Positions 18,446 to 29,000 of a stretch of DNA of 64,000 nucleotides are shown one piece after another. Source of the stretch: Erythrobacter sp. EC-HK427 (GTDB lineage: Bacteria > Pseudomonadota > Alphaproteobacteria > Sphingomonadales > Sphingomonadaceae); assembly GCF_902498745.1 (NCBI RefSeq), contig NZ_LR701479.1, forward strand, positions 2,559,060 through 2,623,059. Direction: 5' to 3'. The notes under the pieces are model-generated. The model did not search any database, had not been told where the DNA came from, and saw only the letters and a list, made by a program, of their open reading frames with translations. Each line of letters starts with the position of its first letter. The stretch's first letter is position 1. The position numbers and the translations under genes were made by a program.

Positions 18446-19027
18446 TCAAAGATCGGCTACGTCAAAGAGGTGCACCACCATTCCAGGTACTTTCTCACTC
18501 CGCATCAGCATCTTGTGAATGCCGTTTTCGATACGGAGATGATCCTGGCCCCATAACATCAAGCACCCGCGCCCAACTCGCGCTGAGTAGTTTTCGGCGA
18601 TCATCTCTGCCGCTGCTTGGTCCCGCTCAATCGTATCCGTGAGAGTTTTCTGACTAATCTTGGGATCGGCTGCTATGACTTCTATTCCGCGCTCAGCGGC
18701 GAGAAACGCGAGATCCTTTATAGTCGGGCGAGCATGGTTCGTCTTGAGGCTTGAGAAAATGTGTTCGTCATCTCTCAATCTTTTGATGCCATCGAAATCT
18801 TCTTCGTCTGCACAGTAGTTTAGAGATCCGATTGCCGCATTATCTGCGAAACTTTGGCCAAAATATTCAACGAAGAACTTTTCCACATGGCCACACTTCA
18901 GTAGCGCCTCGGCCAATGTTCTTCCATGCGTTTTCGTATGATCTTCGGCTATTGCGACGAACATTCCGCCAGCGAGATAATACCTCGCTAAGTCGTAGTG
19001 CTGCTGAAGAGCGCCAACGAGAACCAT
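18446..19027 (-). CDS. uncharacterised protein with possible ChaN/TraB-like (EreA-type) fold, low-GC, beside tRNA-Asn
   Basis: 193 residues, cytoplasmic, no signal peptide. I do not recognise it with confidence. Three segments resemble the ChaN/TraB/erythromycin-esterase-like superfamily: AIAEDHTKTHGRTLAEALLK (a GExH-like motif), ERDQAAAEMIAENY (an R-D helix), and LMLWGQDHL followed by GIHKML (a G-x-x-H-like motif). The start at 19027 is chosen over an ATG at 19042 because GGGGGGA lies seven bases before it. Base composition is about 49% GC over 18661-18840, visibly lower than the neighbours, and codons ending in A/T are common. With the tRNA-Asn next door this suggests acquired DNA, although no integrase or attachment repeat is seen. 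Confidence 0.6.
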   Translation of the reverse strand: MVLVGALQQHYDLARYYLAGGMFVAIAEDHTKTHGRTLAEALLKCGHVEKFFVEYFGQSFADNAAIGSLNYCADEEDFDGIKRLRDDEHIFSSLKTNHARPTIKDLAFLAAERGIEVIAADPKISQKTLTDTIERDQAAAEMIAENYSARVGRGCLMLWGQDHLRIENGIHKMLMRSEKVPGMVVHLFDVADL

Positions 19028-19209
19028 CGAATTTCCCCCCATCGAAATCTTGCCGTTCCTTACCAGAGGTGACTCGGCCGGGAAAGCGCAATCCGGCGCC
19101 CAAACTCCGCGGTAGCCCGCAGCAATAGACCTTGGTCATGGACAAGCGGCGGCGAACTGGTGTCCGCGGCCGCTCGTCATTCTCTTCGATATAACGGGAA
19201 CTCAGCCGA

Positions 19210-22011
19210 TCAGCTCTGCGCTCCGTGGCAGTGCTTGTATTTGCTGCCCGAACCACAGGGGCATGGTGCGTTGCGGCTGACGCCCATCCCGGCATAGGGA
19301 TCGTTCGTCTGTGCGCCGCCCGAGCCGGTCGAGGCTACGGGTGACGGGGCAAGCGTGCCGAACAGCGGGGCCATGGCTTCCGAGCCGTCCCCGTCGTTCG
19401 AATTGTCCTCGCCCGTCAGCGGGTCGATATGCCCGGTGAGGAACTGGGGCAGATCGGGCAGCGGGCGCGGCGGCGGCGGGGCGGCGGCGCGGAATTGCGC
19501 GGTCAGCAGCACTTTGGTCACATCCTCACGCAGCGTTTCGAGCATCGTTTCGAACAGGCCGAACGCTTCCTGCTTGTATTCGTTGATCGGCTGCTTCTGC
19601 GCATAGGCGCGCAGGAACACAACCTGCCGCAGCGCGTCCAGCGTGGCGAGGTGTTCCTTCCAGTGGTAATCGAGCCGCTCGAGCAGGATGCTCTTTTCCA
19701 CCCGGCGCCAGGTGTCCTCGGGAAGCTCGGCGATCTTGGCCGCCAGCTTCTCTTCCGACATTTCCTGCAACCGCTCTTCGAAGATATCCGGCTCGATCTG
19801 TTCCTCTTCCATCCACGCATCGATGGGAGCATCGAGGCCGAGCGTGTCGGTGACCTTTTCCTTCAGCCCCGCGACGTCCCATTGTTCGGGATAGGAGCCG
19901 GGCGGGCACGCGCCGGTGACAATGGCGTTGATGGCGTCGCGGCGCATTTCATCGACCACGTCATCGACGCGCTCTGAATCCATGATCTCGCTGCGCTGTT
20001 CGTAGACGACCTTGCGCTGGTCGTTCATCACGTCGTCAAACTGCACCACCTGCTTGCGCATTTCGTAGTTGCGCGCCTCGACCTTCTTCTGCGCGGTCTC
20101 GATCGCCTTGCTGAGCCATTTGGAACCGATCGCCTCGCCATCTTCCAGATTGGCGTTCATCATCTTGGCGAACAGCGTGTCCGGCCCGAAAATGCGCAGG
20201 AGATCGTCCTCAAGGCAGAGGTAGAAGCGCGACAGGCCGGGGTCACCCTGACGGCCCGAGCGGCCGCGCAGCTGGTTGTCGATACGGCGGCTTTCGTGGC
20301 GTTCGGTGCCGAGCACGAACAGACCACCCGCGGCCAGAACCTTGGCCTTTTCTTCGGCCACTTCGGCTTTGATCTTGGCGATGGCTGCTTCCTTGGCGGG
20401 GCCGTCTTCCATCTCGGCCAGCTCGTCATCGATGCGGAATTCGACATTGCCGCCCAGTTGGATGTCGGTGCCGCGACCAGCCATATTGGTCGCGATGGTC
20501 ACTGCGCCGGGCCGACCGGCCTGCGCCACAATGCGGGCTTCCTGTTCGTGCATCCGGGCGTTGAGAACGCTGTGCGCCACGCCCTCTTTGTCGAGGAATT
20601 TGCTGAGCAATTCGGACTTTTCGATGGAGACGGTGCCGACCAGCACCGGTTGGCCGATTTCGTTCTTTTCCTTGATGGCCTTCGCAATGGCGGCGAACTT
20701 GTCCATCGTGTTCTTGTAGAACTCGTCCTCTTCGTCCACGCGCGCCACCGGCACGTTGGTGGGAATTTCCACGACGTTGAGCTTGTAGATGTCCCAGAAC
20801 TCGCTCGCTTCGGTGGCGGCGGTGCCGGTCATGCCGGACAGCTTGGGATACATCCGGAAATAGTTCTGGAAGGTGATCGAGGCCATGGTCTGGTTCTCGG
20901 GCTGGATTTCCACGCCCTCTTTCGCCTCGACCGCTTGGTGCAAGCCGTTCGACCAGCGACGACCGTCCATCATGCGGCCGGTGAATTCGTCGATGATGAT
21001 GACCTTGTCATGCTTGACGATGTAGTCGGTGTCCTTCTTGAACATCACCACCGCACGCAGCGCCTGATCCATGTGGTGGACCACCAGCGTGTTTTCGACA
21101 TCATACAGATTGTCGGTCTCGATCAGCCCGGCGGCGAGAAGGCGCTGTTCCATCTCCTCGAAGCCTTCTTCGGTGAGCTGGATATTGCGCGACTTTTCAT
21201 CCTTGGTGAAATAGCCTTCGCCTTCGGGCATCGGGCCGCCATTGGCTTTTTCCAGCGCGGCCTGGTCTTTCACCAGCTGTTTGATCTGCGCGTCGAGCGC
21301 GATGTAGAGCTCCGACTTGTCTTCGGTCGGGCCGGAGATGATTAGCGGCGTGCGCGCTTCGTCGATCAGGATCGAGTCGACCTCGTCAACGATGGCGAAG
21401 TTGAAAGGCCGCTGCACCATCTGGCGGCGTTCCTGCTTCATATTGTCGCGCAGATAATCGAAGCCGAATTCGTTGTTGGTGCCGTAAGTGATGTCGCAGG
21501 CATAGGCCTGCCGCCGCGCTGCTTCGGGCAGATTGGGGATGATGACGCCGGTGGTAAGGCCGAGGAAGCCGTAAAGCTGCCCCATCCATTCCGCATCACG
21601 GCGGGCAAGGTAATCGTTCACGGTAACGACGTGGACGCCCTTGCCTTCGATGGCATTGAGATAGGTGGCGAGCGTGGCGACAAGCGTCTTGCCTTCACCC
21701 GTCTTCATCTCGGCGATCTCGCCGCGATGGAGCACGATGCCGCCGACCATCTGCACATCGTAATGGCGCATTCCCATCACGCGCTTGGCTGCTTCGCGCA
21801 CGGTGGCGAAGGCTTCGGGCAGAATGTCGTCGAGCGTCTGGCCCTCTTCCAGCTTCTTGCGGAATTTGAGCGTTTGCGCCTTCAATTCCTCATCGGAGAA
21901 ATCGACGAGCTGCTCCTCGAGCGCATTGATGCGGGCGACGGTCTTGTCGAGCGATTTGACGTAACGGTCGTTGGACGAACCGAAAATGGTCTTGGCGATA
22001 GCTTGCCACAT
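19210..22011 (-). CDS. secA: preprotein translocase ATPase SecA
   Basis: 933 residues. Motor ATPase that pushes unfolded preproteins through SecYEG. The start [19 protein letters not shown] at 22011 is the family N terminus, so the longer open frame upstream is ignored. Walker A MKTGEGKT lies at 102-109, the DEAD-like box is [25 protein letters not shown], and the second nucleotide-binding fold contains [18 protein letters not shown] and [10 protein letters not shown]. The C-terminal zinc-binding SEC-C tail ([18 protein letters not shown]) is intact. A small secreted-protein gene lies 90 bases upstream on the same strand. Confidence 0.98.
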   Translation of the reverse strand: MWQAIAKTIFGSSNDRYVKSLDKTVARINALEEQLVDFSDEELKAQTLKFRKKLEEGQTLDDILPEAFATVREAAKRVMGMRHYDVQMVGGIVLHRGEIAEMKTGEGKTLVATLATYLNAIEGKGVHVVTVNDYLARRDAEWMGQLYGFLGLTTGVIIPNLPEAARRQAYACDITYGTNNEFGFDYLRDNMKQERRQMVQRPFNFAIVDEVDSILIDEARTPLIISGPTEDKSELYIALDAQIKQLVKDQAALEKANGGPMPEGEGYFTKDEKSRNIQLTEEGFEEMEQRLLAAGLIETDNLYDVENTLVVHHMDQALRAVVMFKKDTDYIVKHDKVIIIDEFTGRMMDGRRWSNGLHQAVEAKEGVEIQPENQTMASITFQNYFRMYPKLSGMTGTAATEASEFWDIYKLNVVEIPTNVPVARVDEEDEFYKNTMDKFAAIAKAIKEKNEIGQPVLVGTVSIEKSELLSKFLDKEGVAHSVLNARMHEQEARIVAQAGRPGAVTIATNMAGRGTDIQLGGNVEFRIDDELAEMEDGPAKEAAIAKIKAEVAEEKAKVLAAGGLFVLGTERHESRRIDNQLRGRSGRQGDPGLSRFYLCLEDDLLRIFGPDTLFAKMMNANLEDGEAIGSKWLSKAIETAQKKVEARNYEMRKQVVQFDDVMNDQRKVVYEQRSEIMDSERVDDVVDEMRRDAINAIVTGACPPGSYPEQWDVAGLKEKVTDTLGLDAPIDAWMEEEQIEPDIFEERLQEMSEEKLAAKIAELPEDTWRRVEKSILLERLDYHWKEHLATLDALRQVVFLRAYAQKQPINEYKQEAFGLFETMLETLREDVTKVLLTAQFRAAAPPPPRPLPDLPQFLTGHIDPLTGEDNSNDGDGSEAMAPLFGTLAPSPVASTGSGGAQTNDPYAGMGVSRNAPCPCGSGSKYKHCHGAQS

Positions 22012-22101
22012 GATGGGAAATACCTGTCTGTGTATATGGAATGCGGCCATGCGGCACGGGCACGGCCTGAGAATCTCTGGCGATGGGAAAAGCGCGGCGC
22101 G

Positions 22102-22368
22102 CTATTCGCGGGCGCGGTCGGCCTGCAGACGGACGCTGGGCGCTGCCGGGATGGCGAAGCGCTGCTCGGCTGCCTCAAAGGTCTGTGTTTGCAGCGTTTC
22201 CGCAACCGAAAGTTGCTGCTCACCAAGCGTGTAACCGGCAGCCTGCTGCTCGCTCGCCGCTGCACTTGCGGCCACGCTGACAACCGCGCCTTGCGCCGCC
22301 TGCACAGGCTCCGCCGCGAGCGTGAAGCCCGAGAAAACGGCAAGCAGGGTGAGCAATTGGCGAAGCAT
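22102..22368 (-). CDS. small predicted secreted protein, unknown
   Basis: 88 residues. The N terminus MLRQLLTLLAVFSGFTLAAEP reads as a Sec signal peptide with cleavage near AEPVQA. The mature part is about 64 residues, rich in Ala, Gln and Glu, with no recognised motif. It lies upstream of secA on the same strand. A SecM-like role as a secretion sensor can be imagined from position, but no arrest-type motif is recognised and this is speculation. The ribosome-binding site is weak. Confidence 0.5.
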   Translation of the reverse strand: MLRQLLTLLAVFSGFTLAAEPVQAAQGAVVSVAASAAASEQQAAGYTLGEQQLSVAETLQTQTFEAAEQRFAIPAAPSVRLQADRARE

Positions 22369-22515
22369 CTGGCGTGTCAGATAGGCGCGCGCGGCTTAAT
22401 CGTCCACTACTAAGGCGAAATTCTGCGCCGACTGCGTGCGGGGCAAAGATTGCTGCAAACCTGCGTCCCGCCTGCCTTAGCCATTTGTCAGCATTTTTCG
22501 CATAGCCTCCATCGC

Positions 22516-23550
22516 ATGACGGGTGCACCTAACAACGCTGCCATTTCGACACGGTTGCCGCTGCTGGATGGCCTGCGCGGCATCGCAGCACTGGCGGTGT
22601 TTGTGTATCATATGGTGGCGCAATTCGGCCTGTCGGTGCCGCTGGGCCGATCCTATCTCTTCGTCGATTTCTTCTTCCTGCTTAGCGGCTTCGTCCTCGG
22701 ACTCGCTGCAGAGCCGCGATTGACCGATTGGCGCAGGTTCATGACATCGCGCGTGCGGCGCCTTTGGCCGGTCATCGCCTTGGGTGCCGTGCTCGGCGGT
22801 GCGGCGATGCTGGGCCAGGTGCCGGTTGGCGGTCTCGTTATGAGCACCATGCTGGCGATGGCGCTGGTGCCCGCATTCTGGCAGTCGGGCGTCCTCTACC
22901 CGCTCAACACGCCGCACTGGTCGCTGCTGCTCGAATTGCTTGCCAACCTTGTCCACGGCCTGCTGCTGGTGCGCCTCAAGGAGAGAACCTTGTGGTATCT
23001 GACGGCTGTGAGCGGCGTGCTGCTGGTTGCTGCGATCATGGTTCATGGATCGAACACGTCGGGCGTTGCCGCCGAGGGCTGGCTGCTCGGCCTGCCGCGC
23101 GTCGCCTTCGCCTATGTGCTGGGCGTCGCCCTCGCCCGCCGGTACCGCGCCGGATCAATGCCGCGCTTTGGCGGCATCGCCTGGCTGCCCGCGCTAACCC
23201 TGCCCCTGCTGTTCATTGCGGCGCTGGACGTCTTCAAAATCGACGATGCGCTTGGCGACATCGTGGTGAGCGTCGTTCTCTTCCCCGCGCTGTTCGTGCT
23301 GGCCATCGGCGCGACACTGCCACAGGCGTTTGAGCGATCCTGCGCCGAGCTTGGTCGCATATCCTACCCGCTGTATGCAACGCATATGCCGGTGCTCTGG
23401 CTGGCTGGCCGCTTGGAGGACATTATCGCGCCAGTGACTTTCTCGATCATCGTCGCGCCAGCCTTGGCGCTGGTGGTGGCGAACAGGCTCGAACCGCGGG
23501 CCGGCGCTGCATCATCCAAAGGCAAGACCGTGCAGGCCGCGACGGCCTGA
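22516..23550 (+). CDS. membrane acyltransferase (acyltransferase 3 family)
   Basis: 344 residues with about ten membrane helices. The N-terminal motif LDGLRGIAALAVFVYHM, with its conserved Arg-Gly and His, plus FFFLLSGFVLG and RRLWPVIALG, define the acyltransferase-3 family, which O-acylates sugars of lipopolysaccharide, capsules or other glycans. The substrate cannot be read. The ATG at 22516 starts 18 residues before the family motif, as usual. It sits between secA and argJ, where related genomes often carry a parvulin-type foldase gene (from general knowledge), so this may be a local insertion. Confidence 0.88.
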   Translation: MTGAPNNAAISTRLPLLDGLRGIAALAVFVYHMVAQFGLSVPLGRSYLFVDFFFLLSGFVLGLAAEPRLTDWRRFMTSRVRRLWPVIALGAVLGGAAMLGQVPVGGLVMSTMLAMALVPAFWQSGVLYPLNTPHWSLLLELLANLVHGLLLVRLKERTLWYLTAVSGVLLVAAIMVHGSNTSGVAAEGWLLGLPRVAFAYVLGVALARRYRAGSMPRFGGIAWLPALTLPLLFIAALDVFKIDDALGDIVVSVVLFPALFVLAIGATLPQAFERSCAELGRISYPLYATHMPVLWLAGRLEDIIAPVTFSIIVAPALALVVANRLEPRAGAASSKGKTVQAATA

Positions 23551-23600
23551 TGCGCCAAGATACTTGCGAGCCATAGTCCGGCGCAATAGAGCGCCAAGCG

Positions 23601-24827
23601 ATGGATATCCCGCGCTCCCCGCTCGCCCTGCCCTTCCCCGATATGTCGCCGATTGAGGGCGTGACGCTGCGCACAGTGCGGGCGGGATACAAGGCATGGG
23701 ATCGTTCTGATCTGACCTATGCCGAGCTGGCCGAGGGCACCGCGCTGGCAGGTGTGTTCACGCGCAATGTCTGCTGCTCGACCGAAGTCGAAATGGGGCG
23801 CGAAAGTGTGGCGGCGGGCCGCGCGCGGGCGCTAATCGTCAATGCGGGCAATTCCAATGCTTTCACCGGTTATCGCGGGCGCGAGGCGGTGGAGCAGATT
23901 ACCGCGCAAGTGGCCGCGCATCTTGGCTGCGGGCCGGGTGAAGTGCTGGTGTCCTCCACCGGCGTGATAGGAGTGCCCTTGCCCAAAGATATCGCGCAAG
24001 CGGGCGTAGCGAGCGCCTTACAGGCCGAACCGTGCTCGTGGGAGCAAGCCGCCGCCGCCATCGGCACCACCGACACCTTCACCAAGGGAGCGACCGCCAC
24101 GGCGATGATTGGTGAGACCAAAGTCACGCTCAACGGCATTATCAAAGGCAGCGGCATGATCGCGCCCGATATGGCGACGATGCTCGGCTATATCTTCACC
24201 GATGCGGCGGTGGAGCCTGCTTTCCTGCAAGAATGCCTCTCTGCCGCGAACAGCCGCAGCTATTCCTGCATCACGGTGGATAGCGACACCTCGACCAGCG
24301 ACACGGTGCTGGCCTTCGCCACCGGAAAAGCGGGTAACGCGCCGCTCGCCTCGTTCGATGACGGCGGAGCCGACGCCTTGATGGCCGCGCTGGAGGATGT
24401 TTGCCGCCAGCTCGCGCATCTGGTGGTGCGCGACGGCGAAGGGGCGAGCAAGTTTATTTCCGTGAGTGTGTCGGGCGCAGCGAGCGATGACAGCGCGCGG
24501 CGCGTCGGCCTCGCCATCGCCAATTCGCCGCTGGTCAAAACCGCGATTGCAGGGGGCGATGCGAATTGGGGCCGCGTGGTTATGGCGGTAGGCAAAGCGG
24601 GCGAGCCTGCCGACCGCGACACGCTCTCCATCGCTTTTGGCGGGCATTGGACGGCGCGCAACGGCTTGCCTGTCGAAGGCTTTGACGAAGCTCCTGTGGC
24701 GGCGCATCTGGCGGGCGACGAAGTCGACATCACTGTCGATCTCGGCATCGGTAATGGCCGCGCCACCGTTTGGACGTGCGATCTCACCCACGGCTATATC
24801 AGCATCAATGCGGATTATCGCTCGTGA
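23601..24827 (+). CDS. argJ: bifunctional glutamate N-acetyltransferase / amino-acid acetyltransferase ArgJ
   Basis: 408 residues, full length. ArgJ transfers acetyl from N-acetylornithine to glutamate in the cyclic arginine pathway and, in bifunctional forms, also makes acetylglutamate from acetyl-CoA. The proprotein cleaves itself before the nucleophilic Thr of MATML (Thr193 here), preceded by KGSGMIAPD. Other conserved parts are TRNVCCS, VNAGNSNAFTG and SSTGVIGVPLP. The stop TGA overlaps the GTG start of the next gene. Confidence 0.97.
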   Translation: MDIPRSPLALPFPDMSPIEGVTLRTVRAGYKAWDRSDLTYAELAEGTALAGVFTRNVCCSTEVEMGRESVAAGRARALIVNAGNSNAFTGYRGREAVEQITAQVAAHLGCGPGEVLVSSTGVIGVPLPKDIAQAGVASALQAEPCSWEQAAAAIGTTDTFTKGATATAMIGETKVTLNGIIKGSGMIAPDMATMLGYIFTDAAVEPAFLQECLSAANSRSYSCITVDSDTSTSDTVLAFATGKAGNAPLASFDDGGADALMAALEDVCRQLAHLVVRDGEGASKFISVSVSGAASDDSARRVGLAIANSPLVKTAIAGGDANWGRVVMAVGKAGEPADRDTLSIAFGGHWTARNGLPVEGFDEAPVAAHLAGDEVDITVDLGIGNGRATVWTCDLTHGYISINADYRS

Positions 24828-25639
24828 GCGACATAATGGCCTTCCACCGCGCTATCGAAACGCTGCTGCACACCGTCACTGAAAAGGCCATCCTGCCGCG
24901 CTATCGTAACCTCACCGCTGGCGAGATCGAGGACAAAGGCGGCAATGATCCAGTCACCATCGCCGACCGCGAAGCCGAGACGATGCTGCGCGAAGGGCTC
25001 GACAAGATCATCCCCGGCCTCGCTTTCGTGGGCGAGGAGCAGGTTCATGCCGATCCCTCGGCGCTGGAGAACCTGAAAGCCGATTGCTGGATTGTCGACC
25101 CCATCGACGGCACCCGCAACTTCGCTTCCGGCAAGCCACCCTTCGGCATTCTCATCGCCATGGCCAGCGGCGGCGAGGCGCATACGGGGTGGATCTATGA
25201 CTGCCTGACCGAACGGCTCTGCATCGCGCACAAGGGCAAGGGCGCGTTTATCGGCGATGAGAAAGTCACCGCACAGGCAACAGGTCATGCGCCGCCCGTG
25301 GCCGCAATCTCGCTCGCCTTCATGGACGAATCCCAGCGTGAAGCGATGAAGACGCATATCGCGCCGCATTACACGCTGGTGGATATTCCGTGGTGTGCGG
25401 CGGAGCAATATCCCCGCCTTGGCCTTGGCGTGAACGACGTCTCGATTTTCGAACGCACGCTGGCGTGGGATCATGCCGCTGGCGCGCTCTGGCTCAACGA
25501 AGCTGGTGGCAAAGTCGCGCGCCTCGATGGTTCCCCCTACCGCGTGGACGAATGGGAACGCAAAGGCCTGATCGGCGCAGCGTCGCCCGCGCTCTGGGCG
25601 GACATGGCCGAGCGGCTGAACGCGCTCGGCCACTCCTGA
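24824..25639 (+). CDS. inositol monophosphatase family phosphatase (possibly histidinol-phosphatase HisN)
   Basis: About 271 residues. The Mg-dependent phosphatase signature is clear: GGNDPVTIADRE (about 39-50), VGEEQ (69-73), the metal-binding DPIDGTRNF (92-100) and WDHAAGALWLNEAGG near the C terminus. The family includes inositol monophosphatase, bisphosphate nucleotidase and an alphaproteobacterial histidinol-phosphatase; this member resembles the last, which would suit a place beside argJ. The GTG at 24824 overlaps the argJ stop (GTGA), suggesting coupling; an ATG at 24836 is the alternative. It converges on trxA with no bases between the stop codons. Confidence 0.9.
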   Translation: MSDIMAFHRAIETLLHTVTEKAILPRYRNLTAGEIEDKGGNDPVTIADREAETMLREGLDKIIPGLAFVGEEQVHADPSALENLKADCWIVDPIDGTRNFASGKPPFGILIAMASGGEAHTGWIYDCLTERLCIAHKGKGAFIGDEKVTAQATGHAPPVAAISLAFMDESQREAMKTHIAPHYTLVDIPWCAAEQYPRLGLGVNDVSIFERTLAWDHAAGALWLNEAGGKVARLDGSPYRVDEWERKGLIGAASPALWADMAERLNALGHS

Positions 25640-25960
25640 TCACAGCACGCTTTCGATCCAGCCCTTGAGCGCGTTCTTGGGCGCGGCACCCGCCTGCTGG
25701 GCCACCGGTTGGCCGTTCTTGAACAGCACCAGGAAGGGAATCGACTGCACCCCCATCTTGCCCGGAACTTCGGGGTTATCGGTGATGTCCATCTTGGCGA
25801 TGGTCAGCTTGTCGGCCAGCTCTTCCGAAATCTCTTCCAGCGCGGGCGCGATCATCTTGCACGGGCCGCACCATTCGGCCCAGAAATCCACCAGCACGGG
25901 CTTTTCGGCATCGAGCACATCAGCCTGGAAACTGTCATCGGTAACTGCAATAGTGGCCAT
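25640..25960 (-). CDS. trxA: thioredoxin
   Basis: 106 residues. The active site WCGPC is at 30-34 inside VLVDFWAEWCGPCKMIAP, and the cis-proline loop is SIPFLVLFKNG. This is a cytoplasmic dithiol-disulfide reductant. The ATG at 25960 has AGGAGA eight bases upstream; the upstream in-frame codons are ignored. It follows addA on the minus strand, a neighbour order common in alphaproteobacteria, with a plausible promoter of its own in the 101-base gap. Confidence 0.97.
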   Translation of the reverse strand: MATIAVTDDSFQADVLDAEKPVLVDFWAEWCGPCKMIAPALEEISEELADKLTIAKMDITDNPEVPGKMGVQSIPFLVLFKNGQPVAQQAGAAPKNALKGWIESVL

Positions 25961-25990
25961 CTCGGCTTCTCCTGATTTCGTCTCGCACAC

Positions 25991-26018
25991 CATTTAGGTG
26001 CGTTCGTTAGTAAGGCAA
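25991..26018 (-). promoter_or_regulatory. possible trxA promoter
   Basis: On the minus strand, TTGCCT (26018-26013), a 16-base spacer and TAAATG (25996-25991), about 30 bases before the trxA start. The -10 is only a moderate match. Confidence 0.35.
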
Positions 26019-26061
26019 CGCGTTTGGCGCGATAGCTTTCCTTGGGTCTTCCCCAATTCGC

Positions 26062-29000
26062 CTACGCCGCGCTTCCGGTTTCGCCCGGCGCGTGCGCGGC
26101 GAGCATTTCTGCGGGGAGCGCGAACAAGCGCGGCGTCTGGGTATAAAGCACCGCCGCCGACACCGTCCGCCCGGGATAGATCACCTGCAAAGCCGCCACA
26201 TAGGCCGCCATCTGCCGCAAGGTGGCAGGCGGAATCTGCGCCAGCGATTGCGGGGGGCGTCGCGCGGTTTTGTAATCGACCACCAGCACACTGTCGTCAC
26301 GCACCAGCAGGCGGTCTGCCGTGCCCGCGATCACTTGCGTGCCCACAGTCGCCGCCAGCGGGACTTCGGGAAGCGCGCCGGGCGAGAACAGATCGCGCCA
26401 ATCGGGATGCTCCAGCACCGCGATGGCCCGCGCGAGGATGTCTGCCCGCTCGCTTTCGTCCAACCCCTCGCCATGCCGCGCGAGCCATGCACGCCCGCCA
26501 GCATCGCGCAGCTCCACCGGCACATCGGGCAGCCGTTCGAGCAGCGCGTGGATCAGAACCCCGCGCCGCGCTGCCGCCGCTGCTTCCGCGCTGGGGAGCG
26601 GGGGATCAGCGCTGCTGTCCTCAATCCCGCCCGAAGGCGCGAGCGGACGCGGCGGGCGCGGTTCCGCACCGATGGGGGTGACGGCCCAATCGGGCAAGGG
26701 CAGGCGTTGGCCCTCGATAACCCTCCCGGTTTCCACCACCGGCGCGGCCATCCGGCCCAATTGCTTGTAGGCACCGAACGGCCCGCCAGCCAGCCAGTCC
26801 CCGTCAAATAGCGGTTCAAGCCGCGCGAACCAGCTGTCGGGCTTCGGCCCGTCCTTGCTCTTCTGATTGAGCGCGCCGCCGATAAACAGCGCCTCCTCGG
26901 CCCGCGTCATGGCAACATAGAGCAACCGCCAATGCTCTTCCTTGTCCGCCGCCAGCTGTGCCGCCTCGACTTCGCCAATCCGGCCGACGCGCTGTTCCTT
27001 GCGCGATGCGATGATCGGGATTTCGCGTTCCGGCCCATCGCCAACGGTCTCCTCAACCAGCGCCAGATCGCGCGCTTTCGACGCATCGGGATCAACGCAA
27101 GCATCCGCCAGAATAACGATGGGCGCTTGCAAGCCTTTGGAGCCATGCACCGTCATCACCCGCACCAGACCACCAGCCCCCTCGGCCTCGCGCTTCAATT
27201 CGCCGTCCCCGGCATCGAACCAGCGGATGAAGCCTTGCAGGCTCGGCGTGTGGCTGGCGGAGAATTGCAGCGCGGCGTTGAGCAGCTCGTCGATAGGATC
27301 GTTCACTTCGCTGCCAAGGCGCGCGACCAGCTTCGCGCGCGCGCGCCACGGGCCGGTGAGCATCCAGTGGAGCAAAGCCTGTGGCGGTTCGAAATCCGCC
27401 AGCGCCAGCAGGTCGCGCAAGGCCGCAACCGTGCGCCCGACAAAGGGATCGTCCGACCCGCGCAAATGCTCCCACAGCCATCGCTTGTCGGGCCGGTAGC
27501 CGTGTTCGAGCAATTGCTCCTGCGACCAACCGAAAATGGGCGAAACCAGCAGGTTAGCAAGCGACAGATCGTCCAATGGCTGCGCGGCAAAGCGCAGCGC
27601 CGCCATCAGATCCTTCACCGCCAGCGGCGCGCCCAGACGCAGGCGGTCTACGCCGGCCACCGGCACACCGCGGGCGTGGAGGCGGGCGACAATCGGGTTC
27701 ACCAGCTCGCCGCGCTTGCGCACAAGGATCATGATGTCGCCCGGCGTCGCGTTGCGGTGCTTGCCCTTTTCGAGCGGGAAGCCTTCATCGAGCCAGCGTC
27801 TGATTTCCTTGGCAATTCCGTCCGCCATGCGCCGTTCGGAGGGGGTGAGGCGGAAGTCGCTGCCGTCTTCCGCTTCGTCATCGGAAGCCTCGCCGCCCTG
27901 AGCGGGAACGGGTTGCCATAGCCGCACGATCCCTGCGCGATCCTCGCCCTCATGTGGCGGTGCATTCGCATCCAACCCCAAGGCATCATGGCCAATGGCA
28001 GCAATCGCGTGGTCAACAAATTCGAGGATCGGCTGCGCGGTGCGGAACGAGCGGCCGAGATCGAGCGCGCGTAGCTCGTTCACAGTGATGGCGTCGCGCC
28101 CCCGCGCCCAGTTTTCCTTCCGCGTCCGCAGCAATTCGGCATAGCGTTTCTGCGCCTGCGCGAAATTTTGCGGACTGGTGCCCTGAAAGCCGAAAATCGC
28201 CTGCTTGTAATCGCCCACCACGAAGATCGTGCGCTGGCGGTTGCCCTTCTGCCCCTCGCCCGAGAAGAAATCATCGGTCAGCGCGCCAATGATCTCCCAT
28301 TGCTGCGCGTTGGTGTCCTGCGCCTCGTCTACCAGAATGTGATCAAATTCGCGGTCGAGCTTGTAGCGGATCCAGTCAGACATTTCCGCTTTGGTGAGCA
28401 GAGCGGCGGCGCGGTGGATGAGATCGTCAAAGTCGACAAACCCCTCGCGCGCCTTCGCCGCCTGCCACGCCATGGCGAATTTGCGCCCGGTTTCGAGCGC
28501 GGGGGTGAGGAATTGCGCGAGTTCGAAGAGCACCGCCTGATCAGCGACTTGGGTCAGCCAAGCGTGTGCTTCCTCTCCGATCGCCTTTGCATTCTCGACC
28601 TTCTTTGAGAGATTGTTGAGGTTCTTGAAAACCCCCTCTTTGTTGAACAGCTCACCCATCACGTCGCTGATTTTCTCGAACCGCTGTTGCGGCGTGCCGA
28701 GCAGCCATCCTCCCACCGCCTCGGCAATCTTCTGACCGGTAGGCGTTCCCCATTCGTGAAAGGCCCACATCGCTTGCCGCACGCTGGCGATGGCAGGCGT
28801 ATCGTCAGCGCAGCACGCGGACAGGCTCTCCATCGTCGCTTCAGCAGGCAAGCCCAGCAGGCGCAGCACACGGTCGCGCATCGGTGACTGCCATCCGCCC
28901 GGCCCTTCCCACGCCTCGCGCGCCTTGGCGCAGCGCAGCAGCCATCCGCGAACCTTGTCAGGCGCCATATTGCGTGACAGTTCCTCCAGCGCGGCCACCG

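Noticed and set aside
18300..19209. Integrative element with attachment repeats at tRNA-Asn
   Set aside because: No second copy of the tRNA 3' end was seen by eye downstream, and no integrase is present; only the composition of one gene points to transfer.
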